Of a stretch of 64,000 bases of DNA, positions 43,633 to 53,409 are shown one piece after another. Both the position numbers and the translations under genes were made by a program. Location of the stretch: assembly GCA_023228825.1 (NCBI GenBank), contig JALOAL010000007.1:98081-162080 (forward strand), read 5' to 3'. This stretch comes from Dehalococcoidia bacterium (GTDB taxonomy: Bacteria > Chloroflexota > Dehalococcoidia > UBA2979). Positions within the stretch are counted from its first letter, which is position 1; every line of letters begins with the position of its first letter. The notes under the pieces are model-generated. The model had not been told where the DNA came from, made no database searches, and saw only the letters and a list, made by a program, of their open reading frames with translations.

Positions 43633-44352
43633 ATGCTCGCTCGTGTGTTCGGCCTCGCGGCGCTCGCGGCGCTCGCGGCGCTCGTCGCCCTGGGGACGGC
43701 GGCCTGCGGCGACGGCGACGGTGGCGAGGAGCGCGACGTCTCCAGCGTGGACGCGGCTGCGGTGCTGCGGGAGGCCGCGGACCGGCTGGAGGCGGCCGAG
43801 TCGTTCCACGTACGCGTGGAGCATGAGAACGGCTCCACGCAGATCGTGAGCGGCCTCGCCATGACCTTCGCGGAGGGGGACTACGCCGGCCCGGACCGGG
43901 TGCGGCTGGAGATCCAGGCGCGGGCCTTCGGCTCCAACATCGCCTCCGGCGTGGTCATCCTGCCGGACACGCAGTACCTGAAGAACCCGATCACCGGACG
44001 CTGGATGCGACAGGAGATCGCGATCGACCAGATATTCGACCCGTCCTCCGGCATCACCGCCCTCATGCGAGGCGTGACAGGCGCTAAGGCCGTGAGCAGC
44101 ACCCGGATCGAGGGCGTCACAGCCTACGTCATCGAGGCGGAGATCGACTCGGGGGACCTCGTGGCGTTCGTGCCCAACGCACAGCCGGGCGCCGCCGTGC
44201 AGGCGCGGGTGTGGGTCGGCGTGGAGGACTCGCGGCCATACCGGGCAGAGTTGGCCGGACCCGTCGCCGCCGGGGACGCAGAGGACGTGGTGCGCCGGGT
44301 GGACCTCTCCGCCTTCGACGTGCCCGTCCAGATCACCGCGCCGCCCCAGTGA
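43633..44352 (+). CDS. Lipoprotein of the LppX/LprAFG (LprG-like) type
   Basis: 239 residues. A signal peptide with an Ala-Leu repeat ends in the lipobox GTAACG, C25 being the lipid-modified residue. The mature domain (LREAADRLEAAESFHVRVEH at its start; PDRVRLEIQAR; RWMRQEIAIDQIFDP) matches the LppX_LprAFG fold, a beta sheet with helices that carries lipids in mycobacteria. ATG 43633 follows GGAGG. An MFS exporter follows at 44397 on the same strand. The same pairing, LprG with an MFS pump, is known in mycobacteria for lipid export, so a functional pair is plausible. Confidence 0.78.
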   Translation: MLARVFGLAALAALAALVALGTAACGDGDGGEERDVSSVDAAAVLREAADRLEAAESFHVRVEHENGSTQIVSGLAMTFAEGDYAGPDRVRLEIQARAFGSNIASGVVILPDTQYLKNPITGRWMRQEIAIDQIFDPSSGITALMRGVTGAKAVSSTRIEGVTAYVIEAEIDSGDLVAFVPNAQPGAAVQARVWVGVEDSRPYRAELAGPVAAGDAEDVVRRVDLSAFDVPVQITAPPQ

Positions 44353-44370
44353 CGTGCCGGTAACACCCCA

Positions 44371-44425
44371 GTGAGCCCCCCGAGCGAGCCCCCCGAGTGA
44401 GCCCCAGTGAGTCCAGAGTGAGCAC
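44371..44425 (+). repeat. Imperfect GTGAGCCCC repeats in the lipoprotein/MFS gap
   Basis: GTGAGCCCC-like units with CCGA spacers recur four to five times between the lipoprotein gene and the MFS reading frame. They create several alternative GTG starts and no recognisable ribosome site. Confidence 0.6.
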
Positions 44426-45938
44426 GCCCGCCCGCACTCGCAGCGTGGAGGCGGAACGACGCGCCCGCTGGCTGCTGGTGGCCGTGGCGGCTGGCGTCTT
44501 CATCGCCGCGGACGACCAGACGGCGATCGTGACCCTCCTCCCGCCCATAGTGGACGAGATCGGCCTCACTGTGGACGACTTCTACCGCGCGTCCTGGGTG
44601 GTGAACGCCTACCTGCTGGGCTACCTGGTGGCTCTGCCTATCGTGGGGCGCATCGCGGATGTGTATGGCCATGCGCGAGTCTTCGCGGCGTGTCTCGGGA
44701 TCTTCATGCTCGGCAGCGCGCTGGTGGCCCTGGCCCCCTCCTTCACCCCGCTGGTGCTCGCCCGAGGCCTGCAGGCGGTGGGGGGCGGGGGCGTGGTGCC
44801 CGTGGCCATGGCCATCGTGGTGGCGCAACTGCCGCCGGAACGCCGCCTGCTGGGCCTGGGTGCAATCGCGGCTGCCGCGGAGGGTGGCGCGCTCATTGGC
44901 CCGTTGTGGGGCGGCGGCATTGCGGAATTCTGGGGCTGGCGGATGGTCTTCTGGCTCAACCTCCCCATGGCGCTCCCTGTCGCCTGGGCGGTCTGGCGTT
45001 TCACCCGGCCCCAGGACGCGGACGCGCCCGTGTCCGCGACGGCCCGAGGCCCGCGGGGCCGCATCGACTGGTGGGGCGCGGCCATCCTCGGCGCGGCGCT
45101 GGCCCTCCTCACCTTCGCGCTGGTGGACGACCCGAACGCGCCGAGGCCACTCGCGGTGACGGCGCTCATGCTCGCGGCGGTGGCCGTCCTGGCGGTGGTG
45201 TTCGTCCTCCACGAGCGGCGCACGCCGGAACCGATGGCCCCGCTGCAAGCGCTCCGCGAACGGCACGTGGTCGCCTCCAACCTGGCGTCGTTCCTGGTGG
45301 GGGTGGGGCTGATCGTGGCGCTGATCGCGGTACCGCTGTTCGTGAACCTCGTGCTGGTGGAGGGCGCGCTGGACGGCGGCCTGACGCTCATGCGGCTGAC
45401 CGTTGCCGTGCCCGTTGGCGCGCTCGCGGGCGGCTGGCTTGGCTCGCGCCTGGGGCTCCGGGGCACGGCCGCGCTGGGGATGCTGCTCGCGGCAGCGGGC
45501 TTCGCCGGCCTGCAGGCGTGGGACCGCGACCTCGCGCAGGCCATGCGTTCCGCGCCGCAACTGGTGGGGGGCTTCGGCTTCGGCCTCGTGATCGCGCCGC
45601 TGGCCGCCGCCGTCCTCCAGCGCGTCGAACCGGAGTACCGTGCGGCGGCCTCAGCGTGGCTCACGCTCTCCCGGGTCAGCGGGATGCTCGTGGGCGCGGC
45701 GCTGCTGACCTCGACCGGCCTGGGGCGGTTCTACGCTCGCGCCGGCTCGGTGTCCTTCGGCTCGCCGGAGTTCGACGCGCTGGTCGCGGAGGCCCAGGTG
45801 GACACGTTCCGGGAGGTGTTCGTGGCGGCGGTGCTCCTCATGCTGCTCGCCGCGGTGGTGGCGTGGGCTATCGGTCGGGGAGTGTCCGAGCGTGGCGCCG
45901 TCGTTGCCGAATCAGATGCGTGGTGGACGGTTGTATAA
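44397..45938 (+). CDS. MFS transporter, DHA2 family (14 helices)
   Basis: 513 residues with about 14 hydrophobic helices, as in the drug:H+ antiporter-2 family (EmrB/QacA/P55). Motif A is VGRIADVYGHARVF near 80, and ADDQTAIVTLLPPI in helix 1 is close to the motif D1 region of such pumps. The exact GTG start (44397 or 44418) is unclear because of upstream repeats. It follows the LprG-like lipoprotein, the same arrangement as lprG-p55 in mycobacteria, which moves triacylglycerides and drugs; a like role here is inference. Confidence 0.87.
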   Translation: MSPSESRVSTPARTRSVEAERRARWLLVAVAAGVFIAADDQTAIVTLLPPIVDEIGLTVDDFYRASWVVNAYLLGYLVALPIVGRIADVYGHARVFAACLGIFMLGSALVALAPSFTPLVLARGLQAVGGGGVVPVAMAIVVAQLPPERRLLGLGAIAAAAEGGALIGPLWGGGIAEFWGWRMVFWLNLPMALPVAWAVWRFTRPQDADAPVSATARGPRGRIDWWGAAILGAALALLTFALVDDPNAPRPLAVTALMLAAVAVLAVVFVLHERRTPEPMAPLQALRERHVVASNLASFLVGVGLIVALIAVPLFVNLVLVEGALDGGLTLMRLTVAVPVGALAGGWLGSRLGLRGTAALGMLLAAAGFAGLQAWDRDLAQAMRSAPQLVGGFGFGLVIAPLAAAVLQRVEPEYRAAASAWLTLSRVSGMLVGAALLTSTGLGRFYARAGSVSFGSPEFDALVAEAQVDTFREVFVAAVLLMLLAAVVAWAIGRGVSERGAVVAESDAWWTVV

Positions 45939-46058
45939 CGGCTGGATGAAACCGTCAGATACGGGACCAAAGGCCCGGTGTAGTCTTGATCGGCATCACT
46001 TGCGGTAGAGCCTTCTCCTAGGGCGGAGGAAGCCTGGCCTACGGATGAGGATCCGGCC

Positions 46059-46268
46059 ATGCCTGACGCCCGCCAACTCCGACTCAACTACCTGGACGAT
46101 GTCTGCTCCGCCATCGGCGCCTACCTCGCAGAGGGCCTGGAGGCGCACATCGCCTCGGATTCCCCGGGCGGGGACGTCCTCTCCGTCCGCTTCACCCTTG
46201 CAGAGGGTGCGCGCTACCAGGAACTGCTCCGCGAGCAGATGGCGAAGCGCCTCCCACCCGCGACATAA
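46059..46268 (+). CDS. Small protein of unknown function (69 residues)
   Basis: 69 residues, soluble and acidic in the middle. LRLNYLDDVCSAIGAYLAEG and LREQMAKRLPP are helical; SVRFTLAEGARYQELL could be a strand and helix. A GAGGA site sits before ATG 46059. Unrecognised family; too little to assign a function. Confidence 0.5.
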   Translation: MPDARQLRLNYLDDVCSAIGAYLAEGLEAHIASDSPGGDVLSVRFTLAEGARYQELLREQMAKRLPPAT

Positions 46269-46395
46269 CGCGCGTCGGGTGAGGTAAATCGAGCCTCGCT
46301 CGGGTACGTTCCCCCCATGGCCTGGTTCCGCACCCGAAGACGGACTGGCCGTACGGGTGTGGGTACGCGTCTACTGTCGCACCGGTGACAGGGCG

Positions 46396-46875
46396 TTACG
46401 CGTCCGGGTACCAGCGGCGCTGGTGGCCCTTGCGGCTCCAGATCGTCTCGAAGCCCTCGGCGCCGGCGACGGCGCTGCGGGTGTCCGCGCGCTCCCGGCG
46501 GCGGAGTTCGCCCAGGATGTCGCCCAGGTCGCCTCGGACGTCCACGCCCTGCTCGTGCTGGAGGCGCCGCGCCACCATGTCGAAGAGCGAGGAGTCGCGC
46601 AGGAAGTCCGCGGTGTGGGGCCAGGTGAAGAAGATGAAGCGCTCCGGCGGGGCCACCTCGGGGCGGCGCTCCTGGAGCCAGAGCGTACGTTCGGTGGAGG
46701 ATCCCAGGGGCTCCACGATCTCCACCACGGGGGCGGTCATGCCGTCCGGGTCTGCGCGGAGGTCCAGCAGCACGCGGTCGTGGGTGAAATCGAAGCCAAT
46801 GACCAGCACTTCCGCCTCGGCAATTGCTTCGGCGGCGGAGTCCAGGTCCAGGACGGGGCCGTTGTCGCCATACAT
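46396..46875 (-). CDS. Protein of unknown function (159 residues)
   Basis: 159 residues, soluble. An alternating N-terminal section (VLVIGFDFTHDRVLLDLRA, then APVVEIVEPLGSS) suggests beta strands, with helices later (FDMVARRLQHEQ) and a basic end (RRWYPDA). GGAG precedes ATG 46875. No family recognised. It lies alone between the small plus-strand gene and the groEL terminator. Confidence 0.6.
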   Translation of the reverse strand: MYGDNGPVLDLDSAAEAIAEAEVLVIGFDFTHDRVLLDLRADPDGMTAPVVEIVEPLGSSTERTLWLQERRPEVAPPERFIFFTWPHTADFLRDSSLFDMVARRLQHEQGVDVRGDLGDILGELRRRERADTRSAVAGAEGFETIWSRKGHQRRWYPDA

Positions 46876-47028
46876 CGCGTGACTCCGGTCAGGCGCCCTG
46901 TCGGGCGGCTTCTGTCAGGCGTAGGTGTCGGACGCCCACAGGCTACGCGCAGGCCCACTAGGGGCCAGTGGTGCGGCGGCCCGCCGGACGGGCCGGTGGA
47001 CGAAATACGAGCCTGTGACGAAATAAGA

Positions 47029-47054
47029 AGCGGGGCCGGTCTCCCGGCCCCGCT
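47029..47054 (-). terminator. Intrinsic terminator of groEL
   Basis: An 11-bp perfect stem (AGCGGGGCCGG with CCGGCCCCGCT, four-base loop) is followed, reading the minus strand, by TCTTATTTCG. It lies 25 bp after the groEL stop. Confidence 0.8.
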
Positions 47055-47078
47055 CTCGCAGACGTGGCTGGGCGCGGA

Positions 47079-48698
<1,620 letters not shown>

Positions 48699-48752
48699 GG
48701 CTCAGTCCTTCTTGTCCCGTGCGCTGGCGGCGAACACCGCCCCGCGCCCCGA

Positions 48753-48779
48753 TTAGCACTCTTGAGAGTCGAGTGCTAA
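48753..48779 (-). promoter_or_regulatory. CIRCE operator (HrcA binding site)
   Basis: TTAGCACTC, nine bases, GAGTGCTAA: a perfect match to the consensus CIRCE. It lies 55 bp upstream of groEL, just after the promoter -10 box. It predicts HrcA-controlled heat-shock expression; hrcA is not in the window. Confidence 0.95.
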
Positions 48780-48781
48780 CC

Positions 48782-48810
48782 GTTCTACAGAATCGCGACG
48801 TGAGGTGCAA
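48782..48810 (-). promoter_or_regulatory. Sigma70-type promoter of groEL
   Basis: On the minus strand TTGCAC (48810-48805) and TAGAAC (48787-48782) are 17 bp apart; the transcript would begin within CIRCE. Confidence 0.7.
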
Positions 48811-48922
48811 GGGGTAGGAGCGATTTCGCCCCGCTTCCGGCCAATTCTGACCCTGGACTTGACGTAACGTAGTCTCGGCGCGGAGAAGCGGCTGTTTCTG
48901 GCGGGCGCCGGGACGGGGGCGA

Positions 48923-49888
48923 TCAGCCCATGGCGGCGGCAATAAAGGCGTCCGCGCGCTCCAGGATGCGGTCCATGCCGCCCTCGCGCTCCAGGCTGTT
49001 GGTCATTGCGGCCGTGGCCCACGCCTCTGGCGACGGGCGTGGGTCGGGCCGTTCCGCGAGGCCGTCCGACAGGCCGTAGGCGCGCGCAAAGATGCGCGCG
49101 CGGGCCACCAGCGCGGCCAGTGTGCCGTCTGCAGGTGGGTTGTCGAGTGACCTCGAATGCTCGCGTACGGCGTTGCAGAGCGGGGTGGGGAAGTTCCAGT
49201 GCTCCGTGAGCGCGCCGCCCAGATCCGTGTCCGCGAAGCCCATCAGGCCGCGCTGGGCCTGGTGCAGGGTCTCGCTCTGCTGGCGCGCCCGTGTCACCAC
49301 CTCCGCCAGCAGGTGCGGGCGGTGCTGGTCCAGCGCCAGCAGGCCAATGTTGTGCACCACGCCGGCCGTGAACGCCACGTCCTGGTGCTGCCCCTCCGCC
49401 CGAGCCTGGACCTCCGCCAGCAGGCCGGTGGCGATGGAGAACTGCCAGAAGTCCTCGTAGCGCAGGTTGGTGAGGGGGCGCGGGTTGTCCAGCATGCAGG
49501 AGGCGAGCGACACCTGGCGCACGGTGCGAAAGCCCAGCAGCACCACCGCGTCACGCACCGTGCCGATGCGCCGGGAAGCGCCGTAATAGGCGGAGTTGGC
49601 GAGCCGGAGCAGGCGCGCGGTCAACGCCTGGTCGCTTGCGATGACCGTGGCGAGTTCGTGCGCGGAGAAGCGCTCGTCCTCGGTCAGTTGCAGGATCCTG
49701 CGGGCCACGGCGGGCAGGGGCTGGAGTTCCGCGACTTCCGCCAGCAGTTCGTCCAGGTGGGGCACGTCCGGGCGCGCGGAGCGTTCGCGCGCGATCCGCG
49801 CGACGAGGCGTGCCCGCGCCGTGGCAAACGGGTCGTCGCCGGCGCGCTGTCCGGGCGCGTCCGTGGCTCCGGGGCCGCTGCCCGCCAT
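48923..49888 (-). CDS. HDOD-domain protein
   Basis: 321 residues. After a polar N-terminus, ELLAEVAELQPLPAVARRIL begins the HDOD domain, with VIASDQALTARLLRLANSA, RDAVVLLGFRTVRQ and GVVHNIGLLALDQHRP following. The usual His-Asp pair is not conserved (VVHNIG), as in most HDOD proteins, which act as non-enzymatic signalling or scaffolding modules. ATG 49888 follows GGGAGG. It is downstream of the signal peptidase gene on the same strand (76-bp gap). Confidence 0.88.
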   Translation of the reverse strand: MAGSGPGATDAPGQRAGDDPFATARARLVARIARERSARPDVPHLDELLAEVAELQPLPAVARRILQLTEDERFSAHELATVIASDQALTARLLRLANSAYYGASRRIGTVRDAVVLLGFRTVRQVSLASCMLDNPRPLTNLRYEDFWQFSIATGLLAEVQARAEGQHQDVAFTAGVVHNIGLLALDQHRPHLLAEVVTRARQQSETLHQAQRGLMGFADTDLGGALTEHWNFPTPLCNAVREHSRSLDNPPADGTLAALVARARIFARAYGLSDGLAERPDPRPSPEAWATAAMTNSLEREGGMDRILERADAFIAAAMG

Positions 49889-49964
49889 CCATCCTCCCGC
49901 CGTCCGAGGCTCACCCCACGGCGATGCCCGCCGCCATCATCGGGCGGTGGGGAGGCGGTGTGGA

Positions 49965-50714
49965 TCAGGGATTCCCCTCGCCCGCCTGGGGTTCGGAGGA
50001 CGCGGCCTCGGCCGAAGGGGGCGTCACCGGCGTCACGGGGGTCTCGCGCTGTTCGAGCCACGGCAGCGGCTTTGCGCCGGGCCCGGGGCGGTCGGCCGTG
50101 CCCAGCAGGCGGCGCTCTTCCGGCGCCACGCGTCCGAGGCGCTCCGGAGGCCAGTAGCGCAGCACCACCGTGCCCACAATGTCCTGCCGCCGCACCGGAC
50201 CGAAGTCGCGGCTATCCGTGGAGGCGCCGCGGTGGTCGCCCACCAGGAAGTACTCGTCCTCCTCCAGGCGGTTGATGCCGCGGTGCTGTTCGGCGGGCGT
50301 CTCACCGTGGGCGTACGGTTCCTCCAGCACCCGCCCGTTCACCTGCACCCCACCGCCGATGCGCAGCGACTCGCCCGGCAGCCCCACGATGCGCTTGAGG
50401 AGCAGGGGAGGGGGCTCGGCGTCCGGCTGCGGCGGGACCTCGCGGAGCGCCTCGTGGCCGCCGTTGCCGGGAGGGTCGAGCCGGCCCGTGTGGCGCGGGT
50501 CGTACACGGCCACCACGTGCCCGGCCGCGGCCTCGGCAGGCGGGGGGCCGCGGCGCAGGACGAGGAAGTCGCCCGGCCGGAGCGCCGGCGTCATGCTCTC
50601 GCCAGCGACGGCCACGCGCAGGTAGCGGCGCCGCAGCAGCGGCAGCGCGACGCCGCCGGCTGCCGCCGCGGCCACGATGGTTGCGAGGACGGCGAGCGCG
50701 ATTCGACGCAGCAT
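49965..50714 (-). CDS. Signal peptidase I family (S26) protease, probable NiSOD maturation protease
   Basis: 249 residues. One membrane helix (about 5-27) precedes VAGESMTPALRPGDFLV with the nucleophile S40, LLKRIVGLPGESLRI with the general base K107, and VGDHRGASTDSRDFG, the three S26 signal-peptidase boxes. It lies 77 bp downstream of the nickel superoxide dismutase gene on the same strand. SodX proteases that cleave the NiSOD propeptide are S26 enzymes found in exactly this place. It is longer than usual SodX, with an insertion (about 75-102) and a Pro/Glu-rich tail, so general leader-peptidase activity is also possible. ATG 50714 has GGAGGGG. Confidence 0.85.
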   Translation of the reverse strand: MLRRIALAVLATIVAAAAAGGVALPLLRRRYLRVAVAGESMTPALRPGDFLVLRRGPPPAEAAAGHVVAVYDPRHTGRLDPPGNGGHEALREVPPQPDAEPPPLLLKRIVGLPGESLRIGGGVQVNGRVLEEPYAHGETPAEQHRGINRLEEDEYFLVGDHRGASTDSRDFGPVRRQDIVGTVVLRYWPPERLGRVAPEERRLLGTADRPGPGAKPLPWLEQRETPVTPVTPPSAEAASSEPQAGEGNP

Positions 50715-50791
50715 CCCAACCCCTCCGGACGCACCACGGCCGGGGTTGCCCCCGGCCGTGCGCGGATTGTTCGTGAAGGTCGCCGGGGCGG

Positions 50792-51247
50792 CTAGGCCTT
50801 CTTGGTCTCCCAGAAGATCGTGTCGATCTCCTTGATCAGGCCCAGCAACTTCTCGCCCTGCGCCGGGTCCTGGGACTTCTTGGCCAGGCCCGCCTCCTTG
50901 GTGGCGTCCCAGAACAACTGGTGCAGTTGCGGGTACGTCTCCACGTGCGGCGGCTTGAAGTAGTCCGTCCACAGCACCCACAGGTGGTGCTTCACCAGGT
51001 CCGCGCGCTCCTCCTTGATGACGAGGCAGCGGGCCTTGTAGTCCTCCACCGTCTCCGGCGTGGACTTCATGTCCGCCGCCTTCTGGTAGCGCTCCTGGAT
51101 GGCCTTCACGGACTCCGCCTCAATGCGGGCCTGTGCGGGGTCGTAGACGCCGCAGGGCAGGTCGCAGTGGGCGTGTGCCGTCTGGCTCGGACGTACGAGG
51201 CGCTCGATGGCGCTCCCGATCGGGCGGGCGATCTTGCTGGGAATCAT
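50792..51247 (-). CDS. sodN: Nickel-dependent superoxide dismutase precursor
   Basis: 151 residues. AHAHCDLPCGVYDPAQ contains the nickel hook HCDLPCGVY; after cleavage between AHA and HCD, the new N-terminal histidine, C2 and C6 bind nickel. The propeptide is 26 residues, longer than the 14 in Streptomyces, and its AxA end suits a signal-peptidase-like maturase encoded next. The remaining helical bundle (EYKARC-like ARCLVIKEERADLVKHHLWV; WTDYFKPPH) is typical. ATG 51247 follows GAGGAG. The enzyme removes superoxide using nickel, independent of iron and manganese. Confidence 0.95.
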   Translation of the reverse strand: MIPSKIARPIGSAIERLVRPSQTAHAHCDLPCGVYDPAQARIEAESVKAIQERYQKAADMKSTPETVEDYKARCLVIKEERADLVKHHLWVLWTDYFKPPHVETYPQLHQLFWDATKEAGLAKKSQDPAQGEKLLGLIKEIDTIFWETKKA

Positions 51248-51564
51248 GGGTGGGCTCCTCACCGTCGTCGTTCCCCCGGAAGCGGGGGGTGTCTCCTGTG
51301 AACCAGCCTCCGAGATCCTCGACCATCCTCGGCGTAGCCGCGCACGGCCGGCCGCGAAGTGTCGAGGGCTACCTCGAAGGGGTCTCCGGGGCGATGGTCT
51401 GGCGGGCGTTGAGACGCCTGGGCCGGTCGCTCCAGCGCCACGATGCTCCGCCTCCAGCATCGGACGTGTCAACCTCGACCCCGATGAATCGCGATGATCG
51501 CGGTCCCGCAGGGCTGTCGTGGTCAATCACGATTCGATCATGGTCAGGCGAGGTGGAGGAAGCG
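51248..51564. other. 317-bp gap upstream of sodN with possible regulatory signals
   Basis: No gene is visible here. TTGACA stands on the minus strand at 51472-51467. Directly downstream of it is an inverted repeat CGATGCT/AGCATCG (51441-51462), and upstream a short palindrome CGCGATGATCGCG (about 51489-51501). No matching -10 box was found at 16-18 bp, so the promoter is uncertain. The repeat could be a metal- or redox-regulator site. Confidence 0.35.
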
Positions 51565-52491
51565 TCAGCGGGTGAAGACCTGTCCCACCATGCCGGCGGC
51601 GTAGTCGCCCGGCAGGGAGGAGAAGACCGCGTAGCCGAAGCCTCGATCCAACTCCACGTCCAGCACCGCCTCCGCACCGGCCTGAAGCGTGCCGAGGCGG
51701 TCCAGCACCAGCAGGGAGTCCAGGAGCACCTCGCCGTCTGCGGCCACCGGCAGGGCGTGCGGGTCACCCCGCCAGCGCACCAGCACCAGGTCATGCGCAC
51801 TCGGGCCCAGGTTCTGGGCCAGGAAGGACACCACGCCGCTGTCCACCAGGCGGCCGCTCAGGAAGATCGCGCGGTCCACCAGGTACACGCGCACCACCTC
51901 GTCGCTGTCCTCGGGGCCAGGCGTGGGTTCCGGGGCTGCGAGGACGCTCGCGCCACCGCTCGGATCTAAGGGGGACGCGACGGTCAGGGTGGTGACCATG
52001 CCCTCCCCGAAGTCCGTGCCGTGCGCGGAAAGCACGAGGTAACGCCCCGGCCGGTCCAGGTTCACGTCCAGCGCGCCCACGTCGCCGGGCTGCAGCAGGG
52101 CGCTCTGGGCGAGCACCTCCAGCCCCTGCAGCAGCGCTCGGCCGCTGCGGGCGGGGATGTCAGCCGGCCGGCCCTCCCAGCGCAGGATGGTCAGGTCGTG
52201 CGGGTGGCGGCCGTGGTTCGTGGCCTCCACGCGGTAGGCGCCGGGTGTCTCCACCACCGGCTGCCAGAGCATGATGCCGGACTCGCCGAGCCAGACCTCC
52301 ATGGCGCCCAGGATGGGGCCCGTCACCGGCCCTCGGTCCGCCAGTCCCTGCGAGGAGCCGGGCTGCTGGGTGGCCGTGGCCGTGCGCGTCCCGCTGGTCG
52401 CCGGCGCGTGGGCGCACCCCGTGAGTACCGCGGCGAGCACGATCAGGCCGAGGACGGCGAGCGAGCGGGAGGGCCGAGGCGAACAGGACAT
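51565..52491 (-). CDS. Lipoprotein with two degenerate cupredoxin-like domains
   Basis: 308 residues. Lipobox AAVLTGC makes C26 the lipid-anchored residue. Two domains (about 60-170 and 195-305) each carry the cupredoxin order: a first histidine (HPHDLTILRW; SAHDLVLVRW), strands, then a C-terminal loop with methionine (HGTDFGEGM; LPGDYAAGM). The type 1 copper cysteine is absent in both and the second histidine in the second, so copper binding is weak or lost. No ribosome site; GATACT lies six bases before ATG 52491. Placed between nuoB and sodN, so a periplasmic redox role is a guess. Confidence 0.75.
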   Translation of the reverse strand: MSCSPRPSRSLAVLGLIVLAAVLTGCAHAPATSGTRTATATQQPGSSQGLADRGPVTGPILGAMEVWLGESGIMLWQPVVETPGAYRVEATNHGRHPHDLTILRWEGRPADIPARSGRALLQGLEVLAQSALLQPGDVGALDVNLDRPGRYLVLSAHGTDFGEGMVTTLTVASPLDPSGGASVLAAPEPTPGPEDSDEVVRVYLVDRAIFLSGRLVDSGVVSFLAQNLGPSAHDLVLVRWRGDPHALPVAADGEVLLDSLLVLDRLGTLQAGAEAVLDVELDRGFGYAVFSSLPGDYAAGMVGQVFTR

Positions 52492-52497
52492 GCACGC

Positions 52498-52503
52498 AGT
52501 ATC
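52498..52503 (-). promoter_or_regulatory. -10 box (GATACT) before the cupredoxin-like lipoprotein
   Basis: GATACT on the minus strand ends 6 nt before ATG 52491. Weaker than the other boxes in this series but in the same position. Confidence 0.4.
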
Positions 52504-52552
52504 GCGGCCGGAGCGGCCTCGGTCAGGGGGGATCCGGGTAGAGGTGCGCGCG

Positions 52553-53329
52553 TCAGCGCTGGGCGAGGGGGACGCCGCCGGTCAGGCGGTTCGGGTCGTC
52601 CAGGCCGGGGTAGGGCGCGAAGAGCGACTCGAGTTCCAGGCGGATCGGGTCGCCCGCAGGCAGGTACTGCGAGAAGTCGCCGTCCGGCACGGGGCGCTCA
52701 CGCTGGCCGGTCACCTCGAAGTGCTTGATCTTCTCCTGGAGCATGATGAGCGACTGCAGGAGCGACTCCGGGCGCGGCGGGCAGCCGGGCACGTACACGT
52801 CCACCGGGGTCACCAGGTTCACACCCGGCAGCACGGAATAGGCGTAGGCGAAGGGGCCGCCCATGGTGGCGCAGCCGCCCATGGAGATGACCCACTTCGG
52901 ATCCGCCATCTGCATGTAGATGCGGCGCACCACCGGCGCCATCTTCCATGTCACCGTCCCGGCCACGATCATCAGGTCCGCCTGCCGCGGGGAGGCGCGG
53001 AATACCTCTGACCCGAAGCGGGCGATGTCATACCGCGAGGACGCCGAGGCGATCATCTCGATGGCGCAGCAGGCGAGGCCGAACATGGCCGGCCACAGCG
53101 AGTGCGCGCGCGCCCAGTTGAGCATCCCGTCCACGGACGTGACCAGGATGTTCTTGCGGACTTCCTCTTCGATCGCCGCCTGTTCCGCCTCCGCCGTGCG
53201 CGTGCCCGGGTACGGGATGGCGGTCGCGCCGCCTCCGTGCGTCTGTGCGCGCGCGACGTTGCCGCCGAGCACGTTGGCAGTTGCGTGTGAGATCGGGCCG
53301 GTGGCGCTGAGGATCGGCAGGTCGGTCAA
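52553..53329 (-). CDS. nuoB: NADH-quinone oxidoreductase subunit B (NuoB) homologue, isolated
   Basis: 258 residues from TTG 53329. The cysteines that hold cluster N2 are intact: C87-C88 (GLACCAIEM), C153 (GGCATMGG) and C183 (PGCPPRPE). MLNWARAHSLWP before them is standard for NuoB. The N-terminus is about 50 residues longer than usual, and the start codon is uncertain (no good ribosome site; a GTG 57 bases further in is possible). No other nuo subunit adjoins it; flanks are cysteine desulfurase and a lipoprotein. It may serve an incomplete or distributed complex I, or a related [NiFe] module. Confidence 0.85.
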   Translation of the reverse strand: MTDLPILSATGPISHATANVLGGNVARAQTHGGGATAIPYPGTRTAEAEQAAIEEEVRKNILVTSVDGMLNWARAHSLWPAMFGLACCAIEMIASASSRYDIARFGSEVFRASPRQADLMIVAGTVTWKMAPVVRRIYMQMADPKWVISMGGCATMGGPFAYAYSVLPGVNLVTPVDVYVPGCPPRPESLLQSLIMLQEKIKHFEVTGQRERPVPDGDFSQYLPAGDPIRLELESLFAPYPGLDDPNRLTGGVPLAQR

Positions 53330-53409
53330 GGCGAAGCCCCCGCTTCTGTGTGTATGACCGATGCTATCCCGCTTGCGGAGGCAACGGCAACGCGCCGGCT
53401 GCTCCGCCC

